64,000 nt of DNA from contig JADWOT020000008.1 in assembly GCA_036345935.2 (NCBI GenBank), forward strand, positions 10,081,554 to 10,145,553. The letters are read 5' to 3'. A model generated the notes under the pieces. It did not search any database. It had not been told where the DNA came from and worked only from the letters and a program-made list of their open reading frames with translations. The position numbers were made by a program, and so were the translations under genes. Shown piece after piece: positions 38,739 through 53,043 of this stretch (positions are counted from its first letter, which is position 1; the number at the start of each line of letters is the position of its first letter). This DNA is from Taenia hydatigena (lineage: Eukaryota > Platyhelminthes > Cestoda > Cyclophyllidea > Taeniidae).

Positions 38739-41700
38739 TTGTCCAAGTCCCCTTTTACATAATCGTTTCCATCGCAAAGGGAATTGGTCTCTATTTTTGG
38801 TGCGATTTTGTGGAACGGTAAACTTAGGTTCCACCGCAGGCATCATAGCTAACTCCTGAGAGATGTGTCGTGGTGATGGGGGCGCCAGTGGTCTGCTCCC
38901 TCAGGATGATTAATTTAATTGAGGTCTCGATGCAAATGAATGTAAACGATTACGGTCAATGCTGTGCATCGAACGCAGGATTTCGACACTAGTAACTACA
39001 GATTGGTATAAATACACGAGCCTGGGATCGTTTTATAATCGTTTTGTTAATACGAATGTGCCAGTTGGTTGTAGCCTTGTGCCCTCAATAGTCGTCGAAT
39101 TCGCGGTTTTGCTGCGCACTTTGGCAAGGGATCATTTGTTTTCATTCCTGCAAGGTCATTACAGCTTTTTGGATCTGAAACAGACTGCTGAATCGCCACT
39201 GCCTCTTCGCCCACACAATTGTTTGCTGGTTCATCAGCGCGTCTGCGTATTCAGTGGGGCAATGGATCGAGTGGTGGATATCGGGACTAATTCGTTCGCG
39301 TTATTTTTATTTGGTTCACTAAATAATTTCATCGTAAATTTTGGAGTCTAATTTAAAGTCCAGTTTTTGTAAGGATTGGACAAACTAATTCTAAATGCAG
39401 GCCTTTTACTTGCATTTTGAAATCAACGACAGGGAAGCACACCCAGAGGGCTTGCATAATACGTTTTAAAGTGCTGTCCCCAAAATCGGTTCGATTAAGC
39501 TCTAAAAAGCAGTAGTTTTGTAAGTGCGTGTCGCTGTTGATGGTAGTATGAGTTTGGGTCGACCCAAAAGTTTGTTATTTATTTATTCCTTCACGTAAAA
39601 GTTGCCTGATGATTTGACAGTCCTTCCATGAGCATGGCGCCATGATAAAAGTTAACCAACTGTGAAATTCCACCCGATAGGGAAATCGGAAGTAAGAGAG
39701 GGAGGAAAGCAGCTCAGTGCCCAACATTTCCTTTACAAGAAGGTGCTACGAGCATTACAGTTGCGACGAATATGGAATTGGCCACACCGAAAGTGTAGAC
39801 CCACGACATTTCATTTGGGCTTTTGTTATAATTTTAAACTATCTAATCCATTGGGTTTATTACACAAAAGTGACATTTTGTGGCAAAAGAAATGATACAA
39901 TCTGAGAAGATTGAATTCCGATTGAATGCAGTGAATAAAAGTGATTTGGATGTTCGATTTTATATTAACTTCCTTCACTTAGTGGCACTTCTCGCAACAC
40001 TCCACAACAAAACTCTCTGTTTCCTTAACCGGACTAACAAGCATCAAAGTAATTCGCTCTGTGACCACTTTATTTTGCTTCAATAACTCATGATAAAGTG
40101 TAATTTTAACGAAACAGAAGGTTTGTGTGCACGAGGCTACTAATAGGTTCCGATCGCATTTGCTTCACCTTGATTCATTAAACTATTTCATGTGTGACAA
40201 ATAAAGTACCCAAGACGCAACTGTGGCTCATATGGGTTCTTAAGTCTGCTAGCGCAAGGCGCACCAAAACCTCCAGTTTAGCAATGTCTCCAATTGTTTT
40301 TGGTAAGCGCACATTATTTACACTCTCAACATTCCATTTTCTAATGTCTCTCTCCTTTTTTATCCCTTTTTGGCAGTGCATGTTAGCTACCAGTGTTCCT
40401 CCGGATTCTCACTTTGTTTGGTGATTTCACTTTAAGGTATTAACAAATTCAACGATCAGTCACGCATATTTGAATCGCCGTTGAGTCTTAATAGACACTG
40501 AGACGAGTCTAACCGACTTACAGGCTAATGGGTTTCAAATTCTCGTTCCTCAACCTCCTTGTATCCGTCACACCCTAGTGGATTTGCCCTTAACGCTTCA
40601 ACTACTAATACCATGTATTTGGGCGTTTAATTAAGGAGAAGGAAACTTTTGGGAAAAACTTTCAAATAAATACGTTGAATTGTCCTAATCCAACTCACGC
40701 AAAGTGGACGTTCACGCGACAATGTATTTATCCTCTGAAAAATATTTACTGTCTGAAAGAGCTTTTGTTGATGTACATTGGAAATACAGACCGTGTTGTC
40801 CTGATTAGCTCACATAAATTGGCCGGGATTTGGAGGAGGAAGTGTACCAACTCCCAATATTGGCTGCCCCAGTGTCAGTTATTTCGTACTTTCGTAGAGC
40901 TGTAAACATGAGGCAACATTAGTGCTTTGTGATTGGCAGAAACTCTGTTTTATTGTAGCTAACCATGGCGCAAGTCAAAAGCAAAAATGACTTAGCTTTG
41001 GGAGGTGGCGTTTAAACGCTGGAATACTGCCGGTGCTGGCTTATCTGCTTTTTAAACTTACTGCCCTAGCTTTTTCACAAAATCTAATCCGGCTAAACTC
41101 GCCTTCTCTCCATAATAATTTTTGGTTAGATGCCGAACCATTCGAACCCTTGCTCTCTACTCTTTAAGGTTTTATAACCCTGTGCACAACGGGCCAAAAA
41201 CTGCAATCATTTTTACTTCATTTTATGTCCATGCACTATTGTTTGCAAATAAAATGGCTCCATCTTGACCCTAAAACGCATTTCAAGCCAATTCGTAGGA
41301 ATGTTTTGTTACTAGTGCTTAAGAGATGCTAATCCAAACTGCAGTCAAATTTCTTTCGCGGTTACACCTAAGTTCAATCTATGAAACACGAACGACTTAG
41401 GAAGCACAACTGGCCTTGGATTTAGCACTATGCTCCTTCCATTCCGCAGGACTTGCCCTATTTTTCTCACAAATAACTCGTCTAGAAAGCTTCTAAGTTC
41501 TTTCTTTACTAACTAGGCTTAAAACGCAGAAAGGAAAAGATTCAACGTAATCAATGCGAAATAACGAAGTGCATTTACCCATTTTACTTCTCCTCTTAAG
41601 TTATCTATTGCAGTACTGGTTTACGTCAGCTGATAAATAGGCTATTAATTTCTGTGTAAAAAAACAATTCCACTCTGTCTTCATGACTTCTTAGTCCGTT

Positions 41701-42139
41701 TCAGACAAGTGATTGAGAACAATGCCTAATTGAGACAAAAGCTGAACGCTACACTAAAATCAACACTGTCAGATATGAACGACGCGAGGATTCACAGAAG
41801 GTCATTTTAATTAGACAGTGCATAAATATGTTTCCACAATTAATAAAGTGGTCTAAACATGCTTAGAATGAGAACTTGATGCAGTATCCACACAAGTTAA
41901 CATCGCCATTCGAAATTGTGAGAGGTGCAATAGAAAGAAGCTAAAAATAGCTGCCAATGGTTAATGGCTTCGAGCAGTTAAGCAGTGCTGGGACCAAGAC
42001 TTGATTTCTTCCAAAAATATTTGCGTATACGGAAGAGCCAAGTTAATTTGTCCAGCCCGATAAGCATTACTTCAGCGCAATCTGTTCAAGCATGTTACCA
42101 ATGAAGATGTAATGTGTTTGTTGTTTGTTTGACCCCCGG

Positions 42140-42330
42140 TTTTGGTAGAGGAGCTACTTAGCTCCTCTATTGTTTCTTCGCCAGATGAGCTGGCCTCCTA
42201 GCCATGCCCATAGTCCCAGATTTGCTGCACTTCGAATGCATGCATTCTCCCTACGTACTATGCCTTCTTCCACCTCCAGGGAAGTCTTGGACCACTGCAT
42301 GTGTTTATTTAGACTTGCTGGACAAAGTTC
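42140..42330 (+). repeat. Dispersed repeat, copy A
   Basis: The segment with ATGCCTTCTTCCACCTCCAG and GGGAAGTCTTGG aligns with copies near 45.8 and 60.5 kb. A perfect 11-base hairpin precedes it. No terminal repeats or coding domain are recognised, so the class is unknown. Confidence 0.5.
42146..42169. repeat. Perfect inverted repeat (11-base arms, 2-base loop)
   Basis: TAGAGGAGCTA, then CT, then TAGCTCCTCTA. It can form a tight hairpin and lies at the left edge of dispersed repeat copy A. Confidence 0.85.
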
Positions 42331-45300
42331 AGAACTTGTTGTTCAAATTTTAGCAAGTTCCTTGGAATTTTTTATTGTCGTCTCAATTAATTATGCGGCA
42401 CCGTCTGTGCGTACGTACCATTAAGGCTGCATAAATGTCATGAAGTGAAATCGACTATGAGCAAACCAGACACTAATTAACTACTCGACTGAAATTTTGA
42501 GCCATCCAGTTCACAGTGGACTCAGCTGAAACTGCTAACGCTACTACTTAAAGAATAAAGGTTTGCTGTTAGTTTGATGATGCCACTTTGCGAACAATAA
42601 AATCGCGTGGTTATTCAGTAGCGCTTTTCATTCTGTTGAGCGCAAAACAGACGAATAGAAAGCACAAGTGCATTTTTACAATCGTGTAATTTTTCCACTT
42701 AGGGAAGGGCAATGTTCGCCTCCCATAAAGGATTTTTTCGATGTCACGCAGGCTCGCAGGCTTGTAGAACAATTCATTGTCGTTAGCGGTTTCGATGTCT
42801 TATCAATAAAAGTGATCAGCTTCATGTCTCCCTCAAAAAAGAGATTTCACTACGCATCGTAAAAACTTTGCAGAGGCTTGAACTTCAAATATCTGATTTT
42901 GTATTTTATAAAGAATATAAGTGCTCCTCTACACAAACGAAACTTAGCTTAATTACTTTTTTACTATACAAGCAATTTTACTGAGACATCCCTTAAGATG
43001 GCTGATTTTTTTCGAGGTGCATCATCCTCCAAGCCTCTAAGAACCTAAACTTGTACGATGTAGCTGTAGCGTCGTTTAGAAGGTTATGCACATCCGTGTA
43101 TCGCTTTCTATTCATTTCAGCCCGACAGTAATTTGCTGTCAGGGCGAGATGCAATCAGTGCAGAATGAACTATTGTGCTTTCATTCAAGAATAACTGACA
43201 GTAAAAAGACCCAAGATAAAGCTGGATTTGAACAAGCAGTGTATGCAAAGGCGAAGGAAGCAAGGAGCACTTTTTATTGCATTGAGCTATTGGTGGGATT
43301 TTGTCGCAGAAAATGATTGGTCCATAGTTCATTTCATTTCAGAAAGTCATTCATATCATGTTGTTTATTTTCTAGCGGCAAAAGAAGTTGTGCAAAATAT
43401 GATTTATGCACCCTCAAAACGCTTCCAAATTCAATATCCAACTGGCGATTCTTAGGACCTCAGCTCAGGAAATCATTGCTGCGTCGTAAAACTACAAAAC
43501 TTCCGGTTTTTTCATATCGGGGGAGAGTTAAGTTTAGAGTTAGTAACAATCGAAGAGGCACTGAGAGCCAATGTTCTCTGATTATCATTATTTGAAATAG
43601 CTTTTGAGTTCCCAAAATAATTGTTTCCAAAAGTTGCATAACTCATGCGTGGTTGATCTCTCTAAAGTAAACATGAAGACTCTTCAACAGCAGAGCCAAA
43701 TGTTATGGCGCACAGATAGGGAGCGAAAATTTTCGAGCGAAAACCGGTTTTTGGTCAGAGTTAATGGCCACGGCCGCTATGGTGAGGCAAAAGAATTTTT
43801 GGAACCTAGTCGATAAAGAAAGCAGGCACCGCCGACTTCCGAATCGCATCTCTTACAAGTCAATTTGCGTATTACCAGAGACTTTGTTTTTAAGATTGCC
43901 TGCTTTACCGACAAAAGTAAATGACATAGAACTTGTTTTTAAAAACTAACTAGATTTATGATAACTGCTTACAAACATTGCGCTTGCTAAGGATAAGGTA
44001 GGTCTATGGTCGCGACCTTGCTCGGTGCTGTACGTGCTTTCTTCGAGGAGAGACAATCATTTCAGTTGATTTGCTTGATTTTTCATCCAAAGAAAACTCA
44101 TGTTGTGAAATTAAGTGTTTTCGGGGATTATCACACACTATTATAGCCCTTTTTCCCATTTCGATAGAATTTAGGGAATTGTCTCTATTTGTATTCTTGA
44201 GAAGGTAGTTGGTTTCCTCCAAATTGGCTTCGTATGTTTTGCCTCAGGGCTGGTGCAAAAAATGTTTGTTAACTGCGTTGAGCGAAGTGCGAGGGCCTAC
44301 AATTTCATCATTTGAGGGCATTTTGCTTAAAAAAAAGTAAAATACAGGTAAGAAGTAATGTCTGTCCGCACATTTTTGGATGGGCACGTGAAGTGCTCTA
44401 GTAAAGATATTGAACACTCTCGCTTCTCTTGCCATGGGAGAATGCACTAAAATTTCTAAGAAATAGGTTTAAAGCCAACCATAGAAACTGGAGCAAGCTT
44501 TGTTTTGATAATCTTTAATATCTTGATTGAACGGCTTATTGGGCAAATAATAATACATTTAAAACTCAATTCACTTCAAATTATCCAAAATATAGTGCAA
44601 AAAGTGTCCTTTAGAAAATCGGGCGTTCAAATGTTTTTAGTGATGGGATTTGTGTAGAAGTAACTAAGTCCATTGTACTTGGCGGCTGTCAAGAGTGTGT
44701 TAAGACACGCCAAGACCCCTCTAAATGATCAAACAACATTTACGTTATTGGCAGAGTAAAGCATGATCGTCTAGGTACTCCACGTCTACGGTGCTAATTC
44801 ATGATGCACCCTTGTGACAATCACCGTTGAGGGTAAATCGCTGGAGCATTGAAGGAAGGGACGAAATTGATGCAGACAATGGTAGATTTTGTTGATGCAG
44901 AAAAATAAGCAAGATGCAAAGTTACCCAGATGACGGTTGGCAAAAGCAGTATGGGAGAGCGCCGTCGTGCAGCTTTTTTCCTATTCATACCGCTCGAGTC
45001 CCAAACCCGACTTCAGACTATTAGAGGAAGCAATTGCAGCAAGTATTCCCCCATAAGTCATCTCTTCCTTTTTTCCCGTTCCTAGAACGCGGAGAGATCT
45101 TAATGTTGGATGAGTGAGGGGACGTTCAAATCAACTCGCCTATCTGTAAAAAGACGTGCCTAGATAAATCAAAGATATAAAAACAGTTTACCAGACATAC
45201 AGGAAGGGAAGGATTAGGGTCTGACGCATTTTCTAAGGTAAAAAAGTTATCTCAGTATAAGTCCTGGCTATTGTATTTTGTAAAGATCAAATACTTCATC

Positions 45301-45719
45301 TCGTAAATCAGGGTAATAGGAAAAGGTACTGTCAACGCTGGAAATGGTGGTCGATGCCAATAATATAGCAAAACTATAAAGTCAACACAGATGCGGTATT
45401 TATCAAAGACTTGGTTAACATTTTAAGTGTGAAATAATCAGGAATAATAACCATGACAACCCGGGGTCATGCATTCTTATTGCGCTGCGGTCCATGAGAC
45501 TTCGCTTCAAGGTTTCGCACCAATGAAACTACGATTTCACGTGTTTGTACAAAAGCGCATACGCTTATCTTCAGTTTTGCGTTCTTTTTATTTGATGCTT
45601 GAATCACGATCCTGATTCCCGCAGCCGTACTCACCAGAATTGTCTTTCGCGCTTCTGAGTTGGAAAGTGCGCACATCGGTGGAGACGGTTCCATATTAGT
45701 TGAAGGGGTGTTTGGTTAA

Positions 45720-45905
45720 TCCTCAGTTTCGGTAAAGAAACCACTGAGGTGTTTTGCCATAACGCCTTCGCCAAGTGGGCTGACCCTCAGGCCCCGCTAG
45801 TAGCCTCTCAGTCCTTCTGTGTGTTGGATTACATATTCTGGTCGAGTAGAATGCCTTCTTTCGCCTTCAGGGAAGCCTTGAAATGCTACAGCATTGCAGT
45901 TTATT
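45720..45905 (+). repeat. Dispersed repeat, copy B
   Basis: It shares ATGCCTTCTTTCGCCTTCAG and GGGAAGCCTTG with copy A, and GCCTCTCAGTCCTTCTGT with copy C. An imperfect hairpin (CCTCAGT paired with ACTGAGG) sits at its left edge, as in copy A, though the arm sequences differ. Confidence 0.5.
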
Positions 45906-48900
45906 CAGTAAGTTATGGCCTCGAAACATTGGTAGGCGAGTCTGCTAAAAGTGAAAAATTATTTGAAGAAGATCGTTAAAACAAAGTACACAAATTCTCT
46001 TCCATAAAAATGTCGTTTGTTTAGCCCTTGTTCTGCTTTTAATACGCCGATTTGCAAATCAAAGCGGTTATTTTGGCTCCTCTTTGTAAATGCGCAAAAA
46101 AATAATTTAGCCGCAATTAACCATCTTAGAGGAGATCAGAGCGTAGCTGTTTGGCTAATAAAGAAAAGCTTTATCATCTGTTTGATTATTTTGCCTTTTG
46201 GTTGCATTTGGAATGCCCTTCTCTTCTTGTTTTTCGCCTATTTGGCAGACTAATTTCGTTGATTAGGCAACTGCCAGGAGGTATGGTAATGCAGCTCATT
46301 TGCTCTGATGTGATAAGTAAAAAGATCATATCCTTGCTCTTATTTAACAATCTAGCAAACACGGCACTTCATCCACTATGCTTGATCGCGAGTTTCCAGT
46401 TTTCCATGCAACTAAGTTTCTCAGCGGAGTTGGATGCGAAAATTATTGCAACTAATTTCGATAAAGTGTGTGCTAACAATGCGACAACTTGGAGTCAGTG
46501 TACTGACGTCCTCATTACGTAGGAGCTCAGAATTTGGAAAGGAGGGCTCCTCTCCCTGCATGATGCCCACATACCGGTTCCTCGTGCAGCCTCTTGTGGG
46601 TGTGACACCGGATCGCCCAACTCCTCGGCCTGAGCGCTGCACCACCAATGGCATAAAAGTTGATTGCCAAAATTCAGGATTTTTGACGCTAACCAATTCG
46701 AGAAACAGATGCATTCTTGTCTGAGCTGTGAGACTTTTCTGCAGTTTAGCTATTGGTATCATCTAACAAGCTGTTTGTGTTTGTCCTCTGCACCACATCA
46801 CATCAGTGAGTTTTGATAAAATTCTCGCCTTCATTCAATCCTATGATAGCAAGCGTGTACAATTGAATATTTGGTGTTGAAATGAATAATTTCCTTCAAA
46901 ATGCTTCAAACTACACAAATAAAAGGGCCAAAGCAAGTGTTGAGCACCTGCGTAGCCTTTCTGGCATTCTCTCCGAGCTTGAAAGTGGCCGTTTGTTTTT
47001 CGCTTTGCAAGCAATATTGGTTGCACAAAAGTAAGGATGTTGTATGAATTCTGAGACACTGAAATGGGTAAGCATTATAAAGCTTGTTCAACAAAGCGAC
47101 TTAAATTTGAAAGCACTAAAATCCCGAATGCTCACATGAAAAACAAATTAAAATGTATTTTGTTACTTTGTTTAGTTATTCAGCGCTATCAGTATCGGTC
47201 TCGGCTGGCAACAAATTTCGGTCGGTCCTTCACACTTCATTGCACTTTTTCCACACAAGACTAGGCCGTTTCTCTAATCCCCTTAGTGAAGTCCTAGAGG
47301 CAAGGAATGGACTTCTTCCATGATTACTGCTCTATTTAACAAAAAATTTGGTTTTGAAAAAAACTCCCGGATCCATAGGGAACATACACACTATTGGTAG
47401 AATTTAAATTAAGGATTTATACAGCGCCCAAATTTCGCAACAACTGAAAGGCTCTTGCTGTGGCTCAAGGACTGAGGTGTCCGTGCAGCCAAACAAATTG
47501 CCAATTTACAACGGTTGCAACCCTGGCCGCAGCACTTTGTGAAAGAACCTTGCAAAGGTTGCTACAAATAAGTGATCAAAAGTGTACTTCTTAAGAAATA
47601 TGCAAAGCTCATGTTATATCATCCAAATCTAGTCATTTTAACGTCTTTGTACCATCAGAATTCATTTTCCTTTCATTTTTAGATTCATTGGTAAATTGAC
47701 TAATGGACACTTTAATTTTGAGTGAATATTGGGGCTGAAAACGGAGGCTTTCCACACCAGCCCACTTAGAAACGGAACGCAATCAGAGAGTGCAGGCAAA
47801 TAATGTCCTTTGAAGTGGTATCGAGGCGACCCTTTTTTGGGGGGGCTTTTTTCGTTGCATTTACGTGTGTTTACCAAAATAATGAGCCGAGCGCGGTTCG
47901 TAATAAGAAATGAATGAAATAGACTATTCACTCCACTCCGTGCAATTTTTAAGCTCCAGTGCAAGAGCAAATTTACACTTCGCTACTAGCCAATACTCAG
48001 GTTTGAAAATCGCCTTCGTGTTTTACTCACAAACATGGAATTTTGGGGCTACTTTTCTTAAAGCCGTCGCTGGAAAATTATGTGTTGATCACGAACGCAT
48101 TAAACCCCAATGCCAACCCTTCGTTGTGCGTGCTTCTTAGTAAGAAAATAACTTGCGCTAACATTCGTGACAATTTTAAAATGTTGGCATGTGCTTCAGT
48201 TTAGTTAATTTCGTAGGAAAGTTTCACCTTGAATTTAGATAAATTAATGCAGCACCTACACCCAGATTACACAAATGAATTTACTGACAACTTATTTGCG
48301 TCCCTTCTTGGATTTTTGTTCGCGTGAAGTTTTCTACAGATGTGTAAAGTACAAAAGTCGTTATATCTTCAAAAAATAGGGCTATTCTTTGCCAAACCAC
48401 AATTTTTTGCAGTGCGCCCTCAAGTACCCATTGGCATAGTAGTTTTAAATGAATTTGTTTTACAAAAGTGACCCGCACCTTCACCAGAGCTTCTAATGGC
48501 TCCAATCTAGCCGCTTAGTTAACACATTTATTCACGTTTGCTACCGTTGATTTGCGAGTGTCTATAAAGCATTTGTATTCCATAAACACAAATAAAACTT
48601 CATTCCTCGATTACACAGCTGCTCACCAAACTTCGTCCTATGGTAAACCATTAACAATTCTGCAAAAGAATAATAATAAATCAGTATTCATTTATTATCC
48701 TTCAATTTGGGCGTCTGCTCCAACATCTGATCAGACTTAACAACTCTTCCCATCGCATAAAGCATGCGTGCCATTTATGTATTTGCACGACTGTGATTAT
48801 TTTCCCAAGTCATACGCCTAATTTGACTCCAAAGTTGAGTGGTTGCACCAAAACCGTCTTGCCGTCTGGCCATGTGCACATTCAAAATTGCCAGTGTGGG

Positions 48901-51900
48901 ATCAGACGATCCGCGGGCACGCCTCCCATCCAGGTGGAATGGGACCTTTTTAGTTGGGAGGACATCGCAATGATCCCGTTGTGCTGTCCGACATGTCGGC
49001 ATAACTCCCTATCTAAAATATTTTTTAAAATAAGTAGTTAAACGTCATGTGTGCCAATGGGTATAGGTCAACAGTGTTTGTTTTCTTGAGGGAATAAACA
49101 TTAGTGAGCAGGGTTACATTCAAGGGTTATTTAGTATGTCACACATGGCATCAATTAAATGCCTCTCTTTAATTAAACAATTCTGACGTCGTACAAGGGA
49201 TGCAGTTTAGCGGTGCCACAGTAAGATAATGTAGATTGTTGACTCAATTGTGCCATTTTGGGAGCAATCAGTCAACTTTTTTTTGAAACTTCTCGTTTTG
49301 TTTAGTACGAAACTTTTCTCGTATTCTTGCGAATTCAGGCTGCAATCCAAGGAGCAAGTACTGAAAATCTAATCACTCTGCATGGGCAAAATGTGGATAA
49401 TTAATGTCATTTATGTTTACTATGTGCATGTAACTCAATTTAGCATCTAGGATGCCGTCCAGTAGAGGGCATACGTTTGCATCTAATTGATGCAGCTACG
49501 GCTTCTCTGAGTCACAGAAGTGAGAGCTCATAGTTTCAGGTGGCCATGCATGAAAAATTGCTTTCACTCGCTGTCCAAGTCACTCGATACACTTCCTCTA
49601 TGTGTATCTAGCGAAAGCATTCGGCAAAACAATATTGTGCTCCACGTCAGATCTCGCCATGCCTAAATAGAACCGCTGTTCATTAAGCGCTCCGCTGTTT
49701 AGATGACGAGCGAAATGGAAAGGACGATTCAGCAATCAGTAAACAACTTATATGCCTCAACGGAATAAATAAAATAATATTTGAATGCTTGTGAGTGGTG
49801 AGAGATTGATAATAAAACGGACTTTGGCTAAAAATTAGTTGCCCTTCCCTAGGGTATTGTAAAACTGGAAATTCGGCCGTAAATCAAAATCATAAAATAA
49901 CGATCTTGAAGTAAATTAAGCGGTTTAAAATGATCGCAGGTTGGATTTAAACACTTATACATGCACATTATAATTCAGCTCTGAGTTGTTCATATTTATG
50001 CAAAAAATAGGGCATTTTTGTGTCTCATAACTTAATTTGCTTCAAATGTGCCATTGGCTTGCAAACAGATTCTTGATGATGCCTTAAAAACTGACTTCCA
50101 TCAAATGAATAAAAATTTATGCACTATGGATTAATCTTGTCTTATCTCAAAGAAGCCATTTGCATTTTCGTACGGGCACAGCAGTGATTTGCACTAATTT
50201 ACGCAACTCCAAACGGCGAAGCCACACATTAATCTTGATGAAGGCAATTATCGTTAATAAATTTGAGGAGTGTAATAGATTTTGTTGGATGTACTTTTGT
50301 CCTAGCAATTTGCATTTCTCCAATGCTCACTGCTCTGGCCTGTTTAGATTGTCGGTTCAGCTGCAAAACACGTCGCTGGAAATTAGTATCATCGAAGTTG
50401 CTCGCTTTGTGACAATGTGGATGGCATGCGTGTTGGAACTAGTTATCAAAGACTTGGATAGCATATCAATTTGACCAAATGACCTGCCAACTCTAAAAGG
50501 CTTATATTTTACGTGGCACAAATCACACGCCTTCCGCAGAAGAAATTTCACCATGGACGACACATCGATTCTCTAAAATAAAATGCAGATAAGTTGCCAA
50601 TAGAACAGCTCTCTGGAGAATTTGTGAATGAGCCATTGTCTCTGAGTGTATTAAATGCAGTAGTTCAAAAGGTGGGTGTCTGCTCTGACCAAGCCTCCAT
50701 TGGCCTGATCGGGCAGCACGCGGCACTGATTGGCTGCGGATGCACGAGCTGCCTAAACGCCCTCCACGCAGACTCACTTCCTTGAACACCCAAAAGAACT
50801 ATGCCATACATTTATGGTAAGTTAGACAATAATTATTTTTAACACAATGCGAGGAGGCCTAATATTTTAAAATCCTCATTAAGTGTATTAAACATTACTT
50901 CAACCGCTGCCGATCGGATCATGTAGCCTCTTCAATCTGTGCCAATTTTTCGTATAAACAATATACTTTTCTCTAATTTTGATTGAAGTAAGTTTCTTTC
51001 TATAAAACTTGCCAATTTTTACTAAGACAATTCAATGTTATGCAGGAGGACTATCTTTGATTCCTGTCCCTTGAAAGCAAGAGTTCCTTAGGGTACCGAA
51101 ATCCTTGAGTTTATTTGTAATCGCTTCATTTATCATCAGGATGAATAAAAGTGCGTTAATAATAAAAGAAACATGTCCAAGACTTAGCTTCAACTTCCCG
51201 ATTCGCATTAAACTAATTAACTAATTTCTCAATCTCCAAGGCGGAAGCATATTTGCTGTCATAGATATCCCGAATAAACAAATCACCTTTGACGTGCGAT
51301 AGCCATTCCAAATCACCCATTTTGATTTATTGAGTGCTGCTATGGCCTTTAATTCGACCCCATTTATCGCTGGTCAAGTAATTTTACCGTTAATCTTTCG
51401 GTAGACTGCTGTATTAGCTGTCAAGTAGGGAAAACTCGTAGCCATAACTCCCTTCCTACTTTATATAATAAAAGAAGTAAGTATTGTTTCTATTTTCATG
51501 CAGGAATTCTGTTGCTCCTTGATCACCTTTGTTTCTGAGTTAGAGAATGCAATTTTAATGGATTACATTTGTTCACCGTGAATACACAACAGTGATGATG
51601 TTGCCTCTTCTATGCTTCTACTGTACGTAGAGAAGGGAATCCAGCGATTTGATTGTGAACACTGGCATTGAATGCGTGATGAAATTTCAAATTTTGTCTT
51701 TCCCGCTTACTTGGAAAAACAGCATCACTATGTATGAGGAGTGGGTGGCAACATCGCAGCGATGACCAACCCAAAATGATTTATTGGGTGGACCACCGAA
51801 ATTAATATGAATAACGAATGCATGTACTTTGGTTCGATTTTGACCAGCTCTCTAGGCACATGGAGACAATGCGTTGACGCGTGGTGAGCTAAACAACGAC

Positions 51901-53043
51901 TCCGAGCATTATACCTAAGGCAGGATCTATCAGGGACATTCAATGTATTTTCTGATGCTAAAATTCGCCAGAGCTCCAACACGGTCTCGTAAGAGACCGT
52001 GAGTTTGGATTGTGCTAGAACTAAGCAAGAATGCACAGTTGATCACTGGACCTATGGCACTACCAGTTGCCTTAAGAACAAGTTCTAATTTTTGTGATGC
52101 CGGTCAACAAAACCAAGCTTTATTATTACCAAGTAATACTAGCTCAAGAATGCCACTTAGCCATCAAATAAAATTTGTTTCATAGGCTGAATACAAATCG
52201 TGCCATTCAGACACCGTTTAAGTAGACTCGCTGCTCGTTGTTTCTATTGGCAGCTTATCATAAGCCGCTTCAATGAGCATTTGTTTTATTTCATTGTTTC
52301 GTCGTGACAACAAAGCATTGATGCCTTGATGTGATGAATATCAAGTTTTCCATCAGTAAATATATTAGTTCTAGCAGTTAATTACTACCTTGGTTCACAC
52401 ATTGCTCTTTTTGTTTTCGAGTCAGGGATTTCTAATCGAATCCAGGTCTCATAAGCCTCAAGGTTGCCACTATAAAAACCAAATCTGTCTACTGCTTTTG
52501 CCAACACGTGGTTAAGCGGTTGAGATTCCTCCCACGCTTGCCCTCGTAGCCACTCATGGGAGCGAGGAAATTTTCAATTTCATCATATCTCTCAACACCA
52601 GGCAGAGCATTACACCACCAGGCAGATGTTGAAAGTGATAAACCCCGAGACCGATGGCGCTACGGCCGTTAAAATACTGGATACACAAACGCCCACTCTG
52701 CTCCAAATCACATTTGTATTTTGCGAAATGGAACGTAGTGCAGTACAAGTCTTTTGATGATTTATCGGTGTCGAAATAACTAATTAAGAGGCCGCCAGCG
52801 AGGTAAACAATAAATTTTTCTGGCCAGTTTATAATGCATATAAATGATAAAATGAGTCCCTTAAATTTTATCATTATAAATTAATCGCATATTCAAGAAA
52901 TCATTGTGTGCGCTGCCTCCACACCACAATCGCGCCACATTGCCAATGCCTAATCTGCGGTATTCGGGGTTAGAAGTGGGCAGGAAAAGTTAAGTCAGGT
53001 AATAATGTGTTCATGCTTTGTTGTTCGCAGCATTGTAGAAGGC

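Larger units (their letters stand above)
38470..53030. other. 14.5 kb region without a supportable gene
   Basis: Apart from the golgin-97 3' UTR at its left end, this stretch is AT-rich with only short chance frames. It contains two copies of a dispersed repeat (about 42140-42330 and 45720-45905), a perfect hairpin at 42146-42169, and three GC-richer islands (46515-46660, 48840-49000, 50595-50785) that might be isolated exons or old repeats. None gives a recognisable domain on either strand. Distal regulatory DNA or 5' UTR exons of the GPCR could lie here. Confidence 0.6.

Noticed and set aside
38959..39351. 130-codon + strand frame after golgin-97
   Set aside because: No recognisable domain, no splice context, and ordinary composition for chance frames in this window.
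44930..45020. tRNA-like or SINE promoter suggested by GCTCGAGTCCC
   Set aside because: The B-box is imperfect, no clear A-box is present and no second copy is seen.
46151..46522. 123-codon + strand frame
   Set aside because: The composition is that of random AT-rich sequence and no motif is visible.
51728..52874. Two minus-strand frames of 102 and 106 codons
   Set aside because: They have no domain, no phase-compatible neighbours and no shared product.
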